This document shows positions 26,412 through 35,235 of a stretch of DNA of 64,000 nucleotides, piece after piece. A program made the translations under genes and the position numbers. Origin of the DNA: Flavobacterium beibuense (GTDB lineage Bacteria > Bacteroidota > Bacteroidia > Flavobacteriales > Flavobacteriaceae); assembly GCF_004151245.1 (NCBI RefSeq), contig NZ_JUIW01000003.1:248001-312000 (forward strand). The letters are read 5' to 3'. Under the pieces are notes generated by a model, which saw only the letters and a program-made list of their open reading frames with translations, made no database searches and was not told where the DNA came from. The first letter of the stretch is position 1. Each line of letters opens with the position of its first letter.

Positions 26412-26948
26412 ATGATTGCAAAAAATGATACAATAACAGAACCTGTAACCCGAAAAGAAGTGTTGGAAGAGCTATATATAAAAGCATTTCCGGCAGTGGC
26501 AGGGTATGTAGGTAAAATGGGCGGTTCGCTCGATGAAGCAAAAGATATTTTTCACGATGCCCTGATAGTTTATATGGAAAAAAGCTATGAGGGTGTTGAG
26601 GTTGCAAACGAGTCGGCATACCTGTTGGGTATTGCCCGCCATTTATGGAGCAAACGCTTTAACCAGTTAACGAAGGTTACAGTTGGAGAAACCGTTTTGC
26701 CCAATAATGATACTGAATATACCGAGGCTGTTTCTTCAAGGCTAATGAAACTGCTTAGCACCACCGGAAAAAAATGTATGGAACTGCTTTCGGCCTTTTA
26801 TTATGAAAAGCTGGATATGGACAAGCTTGCCAACAGGTTTGGTTTTTCAGGAAGCCGTTCGGCTACGGCACAAAAGTATAAATGCCTTGAAAAAGTAAAG
26901 GATACCGTAAAATCTAAATCGCTAGAGTATGAAGACTTCATGGAATGA
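26412..26948 (+). CDS. RNA polymerase sigma-70 family (ECF-type) factor
   Basis: 178 aa. Region 2 is recognisable from GGSLDEAKDIFHDALIVYME (about 36-55, the usual D-A-D-xF-D/E-xL pattern) with AYLLGIARHLWSKRF. Region 4 is represented by LSAFYYEKLDMDKLANRFGF and SATAQKYKCLEKVKD (about 125-165). Overlaps the next gene by 20 bp, so they are translationally linked. The first small downstream protein could be its antagonist. Confidence 0.87.
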   Translation: MIAKNDTITEPVTRKEVLEELYIKAFPAVAGYVGKMGGSLDEAKDIFHDALIVYMEKSYEGVEVANESAYLLGIARHLWSKRFNQLTKVTVGETVLPNNDTEYTEAVSSRLMKLLSTTGKKCMELLSAFYYEKLDMDKLANRFGFSGSRSATAQKYKCLEKVKDTVKSKSLEYEDFME

Positions 26949-27195
26949 TACGATACTTACAGAGCAATACCTAAGCGGTAGTCTAAGCGATGAGGACAGG
27001 GCACTTTTTGAGGCCAGATTGATACTGGAACCTCAGCTTGCCGATAATCTTAAATGGCAGCAAAAAACTACTATGGCAGCAAGGCAGTACGGCCGCCAAA
27101 AGCTGCGTGAGGAAATAGAGCAGGTGTCGCACCATATGTTTACAGCGAGCCATTATGTGTCTTTCAGGAAGAAGGTATTGAGCTTCTTCGGATAA
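26929..27195 (+). CDS. Small acidic/basic protein, possible anti-sigma partner, 88 aa
   Basis: Starts inside the sigma-factor gene (ATG 26929). Sequence TILTEQYLSGSLSDEDRALFEARL resembles the N-terminal helices of zinc-less anti-sigma domains, where E-x-Y-L-x-G-x-L-x(4)-R precedes the rest. There is no membrane helix and the protein ends after 88 residues. The partner role is inferred from position and this pattern only. Confidence 0.6.
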   Translation: MKTSWNDTILTEQYLSGSLSDEDRALFEARLILEPQLADNLKWQQKTTMAARQYGRQKLREEIEQVSHHMFTASHYVSFRKKVLSFFG

Positions 27196-27287
27196 ACCAT
27201 TTCAATTTAAATCACAATCAAATCAACACCCTGTCATTAGCGGTGGCAGGATACTTATGTTTTAATCTCAACAAAAAACGAACAGTT

Positions 27288-27968
27288 ATGGACAAAAAAG
27301 AATTTCGCAATTATGCGGTAAAACACCACAGGATAAATAGCCTGTATGTAGATAAGTACATAAGCAGGGCAGAGGCCTATGCAAGCCCTAAAGCCCTAAC
27401 CCCATACATTATGGAAGAACGCCAGTTAAATATTACCCAGCTGGATGTTTTTTCCCGCCTTATGATGGACAGGATTATCTTTTTAGGTGAGCAGGTGGAA
27501 GAACGTAATGCCAATATTATACAGGCGCAGCTGCTGTTTTTACAGTCACTTGATGCCAAAAAGGATATACAGTTGTATGTAAACTCACCGGGCGGATCGG
27601 TATATGCGGGTTTTGGTATTTATGATACCATGCAATATATAACCCCCGATGTGGCAACCATATGTACAGGAGTAGCCCTGTCTATGGGTTCGGTATTATT
27701 GTGTGCGGGAGCAGCAGGAAAGAGGTCGGCATTAAAACATGCCCGTGTAATGATCCACCAAACCTCTAGTGGGGCACAGGGTACGGCTGCCGATATGGAT
27801 ATAAGCATACGTCAGGTGCTTAAAATTCAGGAGGAACTCTACCAGATAATAGCAAAGCATAGCGGACAGGAATATGAAACAATAAGCAAGAATGCCGAAC
27901 GCGATTACTGGATGACAGCCGAAGAGGCTAAGGCTTTCGGTATGATTGATGAAATACTTGAGAGGTAA
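27288..27968 (+). CDS. clpP: ATP-dependent Clp protease proteolytic subunit, probable paralogue
   Basis: 226 aa from ATG 27288. The catalytic triad can be placed: Ser 132 in GVALSMGSVLL, His 157 in RVMIHQTS, Asp 206 in ERDYWMTAEEAKAFG. The N-terminus is longer than in housekeeping ClpP and begins MDKKEFRNYAVKHH. A GTG at 27243 opens a longer frame, but its first 15 residues look like untranslated leader. Located after an ECF sigma/small-protein pair rather than next to tig or clpX, which suggests a stress-specific second copy. Confidence 0.88.
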   Translation: MDKKEFRNYAVKHHRINSLYVDKYISRAEAYASPKALTPYIMEERQLNITQLDVFSRLMMDRIIFLGEQVEERNANIIQAQLLFLQSLDAKKDIQLYVNSPGGSVYAGFGIYDTMQYITPDVATICTGVALSMGSVLLCAGAAGKRSALKHARVMIHQTSSGAQGTAADMDISIRQVLKIQEELYQIIAKHSGQEYETISKNAERDYWMTAEEAKAFGMIDEILER

Positions 27969-28148
27969 TTATTTTGGTACTGTTATTACGAGAAGGTACG
28001 ACGAAGTAATCTTTTGTAATTTCTACCGAATAGAGAAATCTCCAAAGATTATGTTATCATGTACTAAAAAAAACTTAATTGTCTGCTAGGCTTACATTCA
28101 TTACAATTATTCTTACTAAATTAGAGAAACCTTAAAAAATAAAAAGAA

Positions 28149-28373
28149 ATGAATGCAACAAAGATAATAGGTATACTATTGATTGTTATTAGCTTGGGAG
28201 TAGGGTATATAGGCGTAAACAGAATAGCTGACAGTACTAAAGAAATTAATTTTTTAGGTATCAAAATTGACGCCTCAAACGAATCAGGACAAATGCAGGG
28301 CTTTATATATGTGGGGCTTGCAATCGTACTGTTTGGCGGCGGACTATATGCTGTTAATAAATCAGGCAAATAA
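28149..28373 (+). CDS. Small two-helix membrane protein (DUF3185-like), 74 aa
   Basis: Two hydrophobic segments, about 5-24 and 50-68, joined by a polar stretch (RIADSTKEINFLGIKIDASN). The pattern resembles DUF3185 envelope proteins. Starts at ATG 28149 and is followed by a strong bidirectional terminator. Confidence 0.65.
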   Translation: MNATKIIGILLIVISLGVGYIGVNRIADSTKEINFLGIKIDASNESGQMQGFIYVGLAIVLFGGGLYAVNKSGK

Positions 28374-28401
28374 CGCTTCGGAATCATCATCTAACAATTA
28401 T

Positions 28402-28430
28402 AAAAAAGCCCCGTATTGCGGGGCTTTTTT
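28402..28430. terminator. Bidirectional terminator
   Basis: AAAAAAGCCCCG (28402-28413), loop TATTG, CGGGGCTTTTTT (28419-28430): perfect 12-bp stem with A/T ends on both sides. Confidence 0.85.
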
Positions 28431-28974
28431 AATTATCTTTCTCATATAACAGGTGTGTGTTGAGCTCTTGCCATCCCTGAGGTGTATAGTATTCTTTTTT
28501 AATAATAAAATCAAATGTATTATCCTGTAAGGTAACATTTGTCAAAATACCATAGTCAGCTTCTCTTTCGGTATTTCTGTTGGTAATAATTATTTGATTA
28601 TCCGGCCCTGATCTGTCAAATGAATAGGAAAGGCTTGCAGGATAAAAGCATTTACTTTGAATATTATTTTCACTTTGTATATCTTGGTTTGCTGTTTCAA
28701 AAGTAAAGACCTTTTTACCCGATATTGCATAATATTCTACACTTGCTTTATATAATTCAGGCGGAAAAGCAATAACACAGTCTATTTCGCTTAAAAGATC
28801 AGTATTGGTTATATTGTCAAAATTAAGATCGAGAGGAATTTCACTATAAATTTCTTTTAAGCTGTAATGACCTTTTAGATTGCTGAAAAATTCGTTATCC
28901 GGGTCTTTTTGCGTATCGTCGCTATTGCAGGATAGTAATAAACATATGGTAAATAACGGCAGGTATTTTTGCAT
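28429..28974 (-). CDS. Hypothetical lipoprotein, 181 aa
   Basis: Lipobox ICLLLSC (Cys 16) after a short hydrophobic signal. The mature part starts with acidic residues (NSDDTQKDPDNEF) and continues with strands, ending in the aromatic stretch IIKKEYYTPQGWQELNT. No family named. Confidence 0.7.
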   Translation of the reverse strand: MQKYLPLFTICLLLSCNSDDTQKDPDNEFFSNLKGHYSLKEIYSEIPLDLNFDNITNTDLLSEIDCVIAFPPELYKASVEYYAISGKKVFTFETANQDIQSENNIQSKCFYPASLSYSFDRSGPDNQIIITNRNTEREADYGILTNVTLQDNTFDFIIKKEYYTPQGWQELNTHLLYEKDN

Positions 28975-29084
28975 TTTTATAGGTGTTTTTATAAAAATAA
29001 GTATTTATCACTGGAATCGCAACCCAAATGTTATATATCTGAAATCAGGTATTACTTAAAAGAATATATATAACGGTTTATTTA

Positions 29085-29110
29085 TAAAAAACTCCGCTAT
29101 TAGCGGAGTT
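29085..29110 (-). terminator. Terminator of the small lipoprotein gene at 29127-29321
   Basis: AACTCCGC (29090-29097), loop TATTA, GCGGAGTT (29103-29110) with A-run on its left, reading as T-run on the minus strand. Confidence 0.75.
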
Positions 29111-29126
29111 AAATGTATAAGTCTGT

Positions 29127-29321
29127 TTAGTTATGGCCCGGGGCATATTTTTTAGCGCTCTTGTCGCCATTCATTTTTTTAGCCTGTCCGGGAGGTAATG
29201 GTTTACTGTTTGTTCGGGTACTCTTAGTACCTACGCTGGCACTGGCACTGGCTTTACAGTTAGTAAAGCTGGCTGCAAACACTACAAGAAGGCAAAACGC
29301 CGCAATTTGTTTTAGTTTCAT
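29127..29321 (-). CDS. Small basic lipoprotein, 64 aa
   Basis: Signal MKLKQIAAFCLLVVFAASFTNC with Cys 22 as lipidation site, then a Ser/Ala linker and the conserved tail LPPGQAKKMNGDKSAKKYAP. Flavobacterial proteins with this tail are often labelled quinol oxidase subunit 4, but nothing in this sequence supports an oxidase function. A small envelope protein of unknown role. Confidence 0.7.
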   Translation of the reverse strand: MKLKQIAAFCLLVVFAASFTNCKASASASVGTKSTRTNSKPLPPGQAKKMNGDKSAKKYAPGHN

Positions 29322-29395
29322 AGTTGGGAAAAGTTAGTTTTTTATAACGGAGCGAATTTATGGTAAAATTTAGTATTCACGCAAAAATTTTTTAT

Positions 29396-29689
29396 CTAAC
29401 TCATCATAAAATTAATAAGGAAAAACCCGTACAAAGCTGCCAAAGCGGTAACCATTATAATTTTTTGTGTACGTGTAAGCAAATCGATGAATTTGTAAAC
29501 CAAAAACAAATGAATAACTCCTATAAGTAGATAAATTCCATGCCAGATAAACATTTGTTTTTCGAGCTTTTCAGCCCCAACAGCTCCTGATCCATAAATA
29601 AAGAAGCATACAAATACCAATAGTATGGGTAAAAGCCATGGAACAGAAAGGTTTAGCAGTACAGTAAGAATTCTGGTTAGTGTTTTCAT
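29396..29689 (-). CDS. Three-helix membrane protein, 97 aa
   Basis: Hydrophobic segments about 10-33, 47-70 and 76-96, with basic residues at the N-terminus and between helices 2 and 3 (RTQK). No family recognised. Lies 24 bp downstream of the lipoprotein gene at 29714 on the same strand, possibly one operon. Confidence 0.65.
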   Translation of the reverse strand: MKTLTRILTVLLNLSVPWLLPILLVFVCFFIYGSGAVGAEKLEKQMFIWHGIYLLIGVIHLFLVYKFIDLLTRTQKIIMVTALAALYGFFLINFMMS

Positions 29690-29713
29690 AGTTTAGGTGT
29701 GTTTATTTTATGG

Positions 29714-30256
29714 TTACTTCTGCATATGTTTATGGCTTACCACGCCTTCTTTTTTAATGCGGCTTAATGCCCAGTTTTCAAGTATACTGTCGGCTTGTTG
29801 CAGGGTTAGTTCTTTTTTGTCAGTAATACTTAAAGACTTGGTTTCACCTGTTGCGGTTTTTTCCATTTCACTTTTAGGACCTTTAAAATAGTAAGGTTTT
29901 ATTTTTTCAAATGATACGGTACTGTCGTTTGTAAAATAAGCAGTGTAAGCCAACTGCTCGTACATATCTTTATTAAGCTTACGCCTAAAAATATCGGTTT
30001 CAATATGCTCGCTTTCGTTGTCGCCTATGGGAAGGATTATTTTTGAAGCATGGTACGAGCCGGTTTTTTCATTTTCATTTTTTACTTCCCATACCATTCC
30101 GCCATGTGTAATCATGTCAAACTTAATGGTAGGTACTCCCAGCTTTATTCTTTGTTCGTTAAAGCTTTTGCCGTAGCCGGGATCCTCTATACATCCGGTA
30201 ACGGTTAATAAGGATGCGGTTGCAAACAGTAGTGTAAAAAGGCGTGTAGGTTTCAT
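29714..30256 (-). CDS. Hypothetical lipoprotein, 180 aa
   Basis: Signal peptide with lipobox TVTGC (Cys 22). The mature region reads PGYGKSFNEQRIKLGVPTIK and MVWEVKNENEKTG, ending in a helical, basic tail (LTLQQADSILENWALSRIKK). No family recognised. Confidence 0.7.
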   Translation of the reverse strand: MKPTRLFTLLFATASLLTVTGCIEDPGYGKSFNEQRIKLGVPTIKFDMITHGGMVWEVKNENEKTGSYHASKIILPIGDNESEHIETDIFRRKLNKDMYEQLAYTAYFTNDSTVSFEKIKPYYFKGPKSEMEKTATGETKSLSITDKKELTLQQADSILENWALSRIKKEGVVSHKHMQK

Positions 30257-30401
30257 TAGTTTGTGTTGATTATATTTTTATTTTATAAAACTCAGATTCA
30301 TAATTAAGGTAAATATAGCCATATAAGTGTATACAGAGAAAGGAATAAAAGTAAGATAAAGTGTTTAATAAGATGGTTTAGCTTTTATAAATATAACAAT
30401 T

Positions 30402-30409
30402 TATATTTG
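30402..30409 (+). promoter_or_regulatory. Candidate -7 element TAnnTTTG
   Basis: TATATTTG, 28 bp before ATG 30437. It contains the TTG that would start a longer reading frame, which is why the ATG is preferred. Confidence 0.55.
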
Positions 30410-30436
30410 CCATCAGATAACCAATTAAACACACCA

Positions 30437-30955
30437 ATGAAACCATGTTTAAAATGCAGTAATATGCTAACGGATGATGCAACTTACTGCCATGTTTGCA
30501 ACACAAAACAATCTGAAGGCTTTGAAGCTTTTGAAACGATGGTAAAGCCCAAAGATACTTTTCTTAAAGTATTATGTATACTTACTATAATTGTAATGGG
30601 GTTTAACCTTCTAGGTTTACCTTTTAGTATTGTGGCACTTTCAGGCATAGGACTTGAATATTCTGTATGGCTAATAGTTTTAGGGGCATTATTTTCGGCA
30701 ACAAAACTTACTGGAGCCATTTTAATGTTAAAGAAAAAGCTCATAGGACTTTATATTTATACTGTTGTAGCAATACTGAGTATAGGCCTATATCTTTATA
30801 CTAATCTTACCATTAATATTCCAAATCTTACCAGCAATCTTCCTGAAGGGCCATCTCTCATAATTTCTTATGTTAGTATGGGAGTAAAAATAATGTTTAG
30901 TATAACTTTTATAATACTTTACTGGCTTCCGGTTAACAGAAGGTTATTGTCATAA
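30437..30955 (+). CDS. Zinc-ribbon membrane protein, 172 aa
   Basis: From ATG 30437 the protein begins MKPCLKCSNMLTDDATYCHVC, a CxxC-x(12)-CxxC zinc ribbon. Four membrane helices follow (about 45-70, 75-98, 103-128, 140-165). The longer frame from TTG 30407 is rejected because that TTG is part of the promoter element. Function unknown; the ribbon suggests a protein-binding cytoplasmic tip. Confidence 0.75.
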   Translation: MKPCLKCSNMLTDDATYCHVCNTKQSEGFEAFETMVKPKDTFLKVLCILTIIVMGFNLLGLPFSIVALSGIGLEYSVWLIVLGALFSATKLTGAILMLKKKLIGLYIYTVVAILSIGLYLYTNLTINIPNLTSNLPEGPSLIISYVSMGVKIMFSITFIILYWLPVNRRLLS

Positions 30956-30977
30956 ACATAGATATATAATAATATTT

Positions 30978-31005
30978 AAATCCCTGCACCACGCAGGGAT
31001 TTTTG
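30978..31005 (+). terminator. Rho-independent terminator
   Basis: AATCCCTGC (30979-30987), loop ACCAC, GCAGGGATT (30993-31001), then a T-run. Confidence 0.8.
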
Positions 31006-31138
31006 TTATATATACAATTTTGATTTTGTGTGAAGTAAGCTTAAATTTTAAATTAATAAAAAGCTTAACCTACATATTTCCTTACATTTCAACTTTTTTG
31101 ATAGTTTTACGGCTGTGTTAAACTAATACGTTGCATAT

Positions 31139-32353
31139 ATGGGTATTAAGAGCCGTCTGGTGCTTATGAACTTCCTGCAGTTTTTTATATGGGGTTCGTG
31201 GTTAATTTCGTTAGGTAACTATATGGGTGCCACGTTAGGATTTAGCGGTATTCAGATAGGCGGTGTGTATACCACTATGGGAATAGCCTCATTATTTATG
31301 CCCGGACTTTTAGGTATTGTTGCCGACCGATGGATTAACGCCGAAAGACTTTTAGGGATTTGCCATTTGGCAGGGGCGCTGTTACTTGTTTATGCCACAA
31401 CGGTACACGATTATTTTTGGTTTTATATCGTTATGCTTTTCAATGCATGTGTATATATGCCTACCATTGCACTAAACAATTCGGTTTCTTATAACGTACT
31501 GGAAAAAAAAGGTTACAGCATAGTTACCAACTTTCCGCCTATACGCGTGTGGGGAACGGTAGGTTTTATTGCTGCCATGTGGGCGGTAGATTTTTTAGGG
31601 TGGACCCAAAGCGCCAGCCAGTTGTATGTGGGGGCATCGGCATCGTTGTTTTTAGGGCTATATGCCTTTACTATGCCGCCTTCACCACCATTGCAAAAAC
31701 AAACAGAAAGAAGCCTTATGTCCTCTTTAGGACTGGATGCTTTTGTATTGCTTAAACAGCGTAAAATGGCGGTATTCTTTATTTTTGCTATGCTATTAGG
31801 GGCTGCGTTACAAATAACAAATGCTTTTGGTGGTCCGTTTTTGGATGATTTTAAAAGTGCCTATCCCGATTCGTTTGGGGTTAAGCATCCTAATTTACTG
31901 CTTTCTATTTCTCAGGTTTCCGAAACCTTTTTTATACTCCTTATTCCTTTCTTCTTAAAGAGATACGGCATCAAAACTGTAATGCTTTTCAGTATAGTGG
32001 CATGGGTATTCCGTTTCGGGCTGTTTGGTATTGGTAATCCCGATGACGGATTGTACCTGCTTGTCCTTTCTATGATCATATACGGTATGGCGTTCGATTT
32101 CTTTAATATATCAGGATCGATGTTTGTGGAGAAGGAAGCCGATCCAACCATACGTTCCAGCGCACAAGGACTTTTTATGATTATGACAAACGGACTTGGT
32201 GCGCTTGTAGGAGGACTTGCCAGCGGATGGGTAGTAGACCATTTTACAGTTAACGGTAACCGTGACTGGCAAAGCATCTGGTTTACATTTGCCGGATATG
32301 CTTTAGTACTGGCAATAATTTTCCCATTTGTATTTAAGGCAGAGAAAGAGTAG
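31139..32353 (+). CDS. NupG-type nucleoside:H+ symporter (MFS)
   Basis: 404 aa with about 12 membrane helices. Opens with RLVLMNFLQFFIWGSWLISL and the following GGVYTTMGIASLFMPGLLGI, matching the nucleoside:H+ symporter (NupG/XapB) family. The loop IVADRWINAERLLG is the family's helix 2-3 turn. Likely imports nucleosides. Single transcription unit, no operon partners visible. Confidence 0.85.
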   Translation: MGIKSRLVLMNFLQFFIWGSWLISLGNYMGATLGFSGIQIGGVYTTMGIASLFMPGLLGIVADRWINAERLLGICHLAGALLLVYATTVHDYFWFYIVMLFNACVYMPTIALNNSVSYNVLEKKGYSIVTNFPPIRVWGTVGFIAAMWAVDFLGWTQSASQLYVGASASLFLGLYAFTMPPSPPLQKQTERSLMSSLGLDAFVLLKQRKMAVFFIFAMLLGAALQITNAFGGPFLDDFKSAYPDSFGVKHPNLLLSISQVSETFFILLIPFFLKRYGIKTVMLFSIVAWVFRFGLFGIGNPDDGLYLLVLSMIIYGMAFDFFNISGSMFVEKEADPTIRSSAQGLFMIMTNGLGALVGGLASGWVVDHFTVNGNRDWQSIWFTFAGYALVLAIIFPFVFKAEKE

Positions 32354-32634
32354 TATTAAGTAATTATTTTTTATCTGATTTTACTTAAAAACGACGTTTC
32401 AGCGAAAAAATATGCATTTCGTCGTGTTTTTCATCTAAAATCTAATAGGTGAAACTTGTCTGACTATGCAAAAAACGTAGAAGATTCTTACTAAAAATCC
32501 TGTTTTGTTATTTAAGTCTTATATAATGTAGGAAAAATCAACATATAAATAAAAATTTAATATTTAGTTTCTTACAAAGAGTTTTTTTAGTACATTCGCT
32601 GCAAGCATAATTCGCTAAAAACCACCGCCTTATA

Positions 32635-33906
32635 ATGAAACAGATGCCCCTTTTACTGTTTTCCGTAATGCTATTGCTGGTGGGTTGCAAGCAGGAACCC
32701 AAGCATACCGCGGAAATCGTGCCTGTGGTACCACAGGTAGAATATACTATTAGCCTTCAGCCATACAATGGAGTATGGGTGCCTAAAGAGTATGTAGATT
32801 CACTAAAAACAAATCGTTCACCATTCGCTTCGTCTAAATTCCTTAAAGGAATAAACAGTGTTGTTATTAAGGCAGCACCAGACCAGGCAGAAACACCTAT
32901 AAAGATATATTACGGTATTGAAGGAGAGCAGGGAATGCTCATACAAAAAGATGCCGAACCTTATATATCTTACACCACACTGGAGGGTACTCTTGAAGAA
33001 AGAATTTACCTTAAAAATGACATACTTTCGTTTGACCTTAACGGACACAGGGCCGAACTTATAAGAGTAGCCGATGTACCGAATGCCAAAGATGAATCGA
33101 AAGGGGTAAGTGATATTACCAACAAGATTTTATTTGCAAACAAGAGCTACTCGTGCCATTGCCCGCAAATGGGAGGCTATACTACCAATATTCAGCTGAA
33201 TCCTGACGGATCTGCCAATAATCTTTTTGGTTACGATAATTATGAGGTGGCAACCGTATTTGTTTCTGATATCTACCCGATGGATAAGATTTACTTTAAG
33301 AAGGGAAGCGAATGGGGCAAGAGCTTTCATTACAGGGTAGAGGGTGACAAGCTAAAACTTTTTGAGGTTATTATAACTGATGACCAAATGGATGTTAAGC
33401 CGTTTTGTACACTGGAGGAAACACAGTTCTTTAAGCTTACTCCCGATGAAAAACTTTCTTATTTTGAGTCAAACAGAAAGAACCTTGACGAACTTGTAAC
33501 CAGTCATTATGACGAGTATGCCACAATGGGTGACCTTATGGAAATTACAGGTGTACTTTCGTCATTAAGAGAGCAAAGTGAGAACCTTACTTTTTATATG
33601 TATGTTGCCGGACAGATCTATACTAACAAAATGGCCGACGCCTCTAACCCTATAGGGGAAACGGTTGTAATGAGTACAGATGATTATTTTTATGACATCT
33701 TTATAAAACGACCGGAGTTGTTTTATGCTTTTGTACAAAACAATAAAAATCCGTACATACAAAAAAGGCTTTGGCAAACCGTACAGGATCGTGTAAACAT
33801 GCACGAGGCAACTGTAGACGGTATTAGCTATAAAGACTCTTTACGCACAAATCATATTCAGTACTGCAAAGGATATGAAAAAGCGGTTATTGCTTTTTTA
33901 AAATAA
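32635..33906 (+). CDS. Hypothetical lipoprotein, 423 aa
   Basis: Signal MKQMPLLLFSVMLLLVGC with lipidated Cys 18. The mature part begins with a Pro-rich linker (VPVVPQVEYT), then a strand-rich domain with NGVWVPKEYVDSLKTN and a helical C-terminal half. The ANKSYSCHCPQMGGYTT segment may bind a metal or form a disulphide. No family recognised. Confidence 0.7.
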   Translation: MKQMPLLLFSVMLLLVGCKQEPKHTAEIVPVVPQVEYTISLQPYNGVWVPKEYVDSLKTNRSPFASSKFLKGINSVVIKAAPDQAETPIKIYYGIEGEQGMLIQKDAEPYISYTTLEGTLEERIYLKNDILSFDLNGHRAELIRVADVPNAKDESKGVSDITNKILFANKSYSCHCPQMGGYTTNIQLNPDGSANNLFGYDNYEVATVFVSDIYPMDKIYFKKGSEWGKSFHYRVEGDKLKLFEVIITDDQMDVKPFCTLEETQFFKLTPDEKLSYFESNRKNLDELVTSHYDEYATMGDLMEITGVLSSLREQSENLTFYMYVAGQIYTNKMADASNPIGETVVMSTDDYFYDIFIKRPELFYAFVQNNKNPYIQKRLWQTVQDRVNMHEATVDGISYKDSLRTNHIQYCKGYEKAVIAFLK

Positions 33907-34066
33907 TTTACCGTTTATCGATTAATTTATGTGTTTTATCATACAATTCGCACAAACTGTTTAAAGATTTTATGCCTAATCAGGCTATTCTTTAAATTTA
34001 CGATGGTTACCCGTAATCGGAAACGCGGCATAGTAATTATCTTGTGTTAGTAATATATACCACTGT

Positions 34067-34396
34067 ATGACCCTGAAAGAAAAGCTACTTTATACGGTTC
34101 CTGAATTTGACTTTAAGGAATTTGAAAACGATGATGATTTTATTATAATCTGTTTTTTTGCCATTTTCATAGCAAACAATATTAATAACCCCGATATAGC
34201 AAACCGCTGTGCCGAATGCGTTAACTGGGTATATACTACAAAACATCCCGAACACAATGCTATACTGGAACAAATAGCACTTACCCTTTTTGATGAAAAC
34301 CTGTATGAGGAAACTTTTATAGCGCTTTTAAATACGAGTGTGCAAAAGCACTTTGAAAAGTCTATTGCCATGTGGAGACAGGGGAGTGTGCAGTAG
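34067..34396 (+). CDS. Hypothetical cytoplasmic protein, 109 aa
   Basis: All-helical, acidic N-terminus (FDFKEFENDDDF), no signal peptide. Contains NRCAECVNWVYTTKHPEHNA and ends in MWRQGSVQ. No family recognised. The frame just after its stop holds a further coding-like stretch (see 34386-34482). Confidence 0.55.
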   Translation: MTLKEKLLYTVPEFDFKEFENDDDFIIICFFAIFIANNINNPDIANRCAECVNWVYTTKHPEHNAILEQIALTLFDENLYEETFIALLNTSVQKHFEKSIAMWRQGSVQ

Positions 34397-34482
34397 TGAG
34401 TACCCTTTACTTACAATACCTAGTAAACAGATTGAATGTATACAGGCACTGCCTGATTTTGAGGAGATTTATAGGTTTTAAA
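34386..34482 (+). pseudogene. Coding-like remnant after 34067-34396
   Basis: In a frame shifted relative to the preceding gene, the sequence reads EYPLLTIPSKQIECIQALPD and FEEIYRF before a stop. The only start is GTG at 34386, inside the preceding gene. It could be the lost C-terminus of that gene after a frameshift or an independent remnant. Confidence 0.25.
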
Positions 34483-34495
34483 TAGAGAGTCAGTT

Positions 34496-34855
34496 TTAAC
34501 GCTCCATAAAATCTATATATTCCTGTAATAATAGTTTCATATCGGTAAAGCTTATGGTAAGTTCGTTATCAATAATTACATTAGGAGGGGCTATTTCAAT
34601 GCAGTCGTTATCACTGGCTGCGTCACAATCTAAGGCAAAATATTGCTCGTAATATTCTCCGTTTTCAGCATTAATAATTTCTTGAATTAATCCTTTGCAT
34701 TCAATTTTATGCATTATTGTTAATTTAAAAGCTAAACTAATTAATAAGGGATTTTTCCCTATATAGTGACATTTAAATCGAATAATGTCTCTCTTTAGTT
34801 CTTTTGAAAACTGTAACCCATATTCTTGTCTTTTACTCATAGGGTATAATACCAT
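34496..34855 (-). CDS. Hypothetical protein, 119 aa
   Basis: No signal peptide. Contains KECKGLIQEI-like basic start regions and the acidic stretch FALDCDAASDNDCIEIAPPN, ending in a helix (MKLLLQEYIDFMER). ATG 34840 is an alternative start (MSKRQEYGLQ). Lies 8 bp downstream of the gene at 34864-35142, so the pair forms a small operon. Function unknown. Confidence 0.55.
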   Translation of the reverse strand: MVLYPMSKRQEYGLQFSKELKRDIIRFKCHYIGKNPLLISLAFKLTIMHKIECKGLIQEIINAENGEYYEQYFALDCDAASDNDCIEIAPPNVIIDNELTISFTDMKLLLQEYIDFMER

Positions 34856-34863
34856 TTAATGTA

Positions 34864-35142
34864 CTATAATAATAAGAATTGTTTCCAATACTTAAAAATC
34901 TCTAAAAGATGTTTTGTGGGTATAGAAAATAATACGGATGTACTGTTATTATACTCGGGAGAATCGTAAAGTTTAGTTACATCATGATTCACTTCTACGG
35001 TTATGGTAGATTCGCTAATGAAAAAATTTTGGAGCATAGCGCCGTTTAAAACTAATTCTAATGCTCCTATGACATCATTAACATCTTTACTATTGTGACT
35101 GTCCATTACTAACTGATTTAAGTAAAGATAAGGTGAAAGCAT
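34864..35142 (-). CDS. Hypothetical protein, 92 aa
   Basis: Mixed helix/strand composition (LSPYLYLNQLVMDSHNSKDV, then STITVEVNHDVTKLY), no signal peptide, Asn/Ser-rich middle. Internal ATG 35106 is an alternative start. Likely cotranscribed with the 119-aa gene. No family recognised. Confidence 0.5.
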   Translation of the reverse strand: MLSPYLYLNQLVMDSHNSKDVNDVIGALELVLNGAMLQNFFISESTITVEVNHDVTKLYDSPEYNNSTSVLFSIPTKHLLEIFKYWKQFLLL

Positions 35143-35235
35143 TATTTTGCCTCAATATTCAATAGTTTGAAATGTAATGTTGTATGTTTTTAAAACAGAC
35201 ATTTTTCAAAAGTCTAAAATCTCCTATCCAATTTA

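Noticed and set aside
30407..30436. TTG start of the zinc-ribbon protein gene
   Set aside because: The TTG belongs to the TAnnTTTG promoter element; ATG 30437 begins at the ribbon (MKPCLKC).
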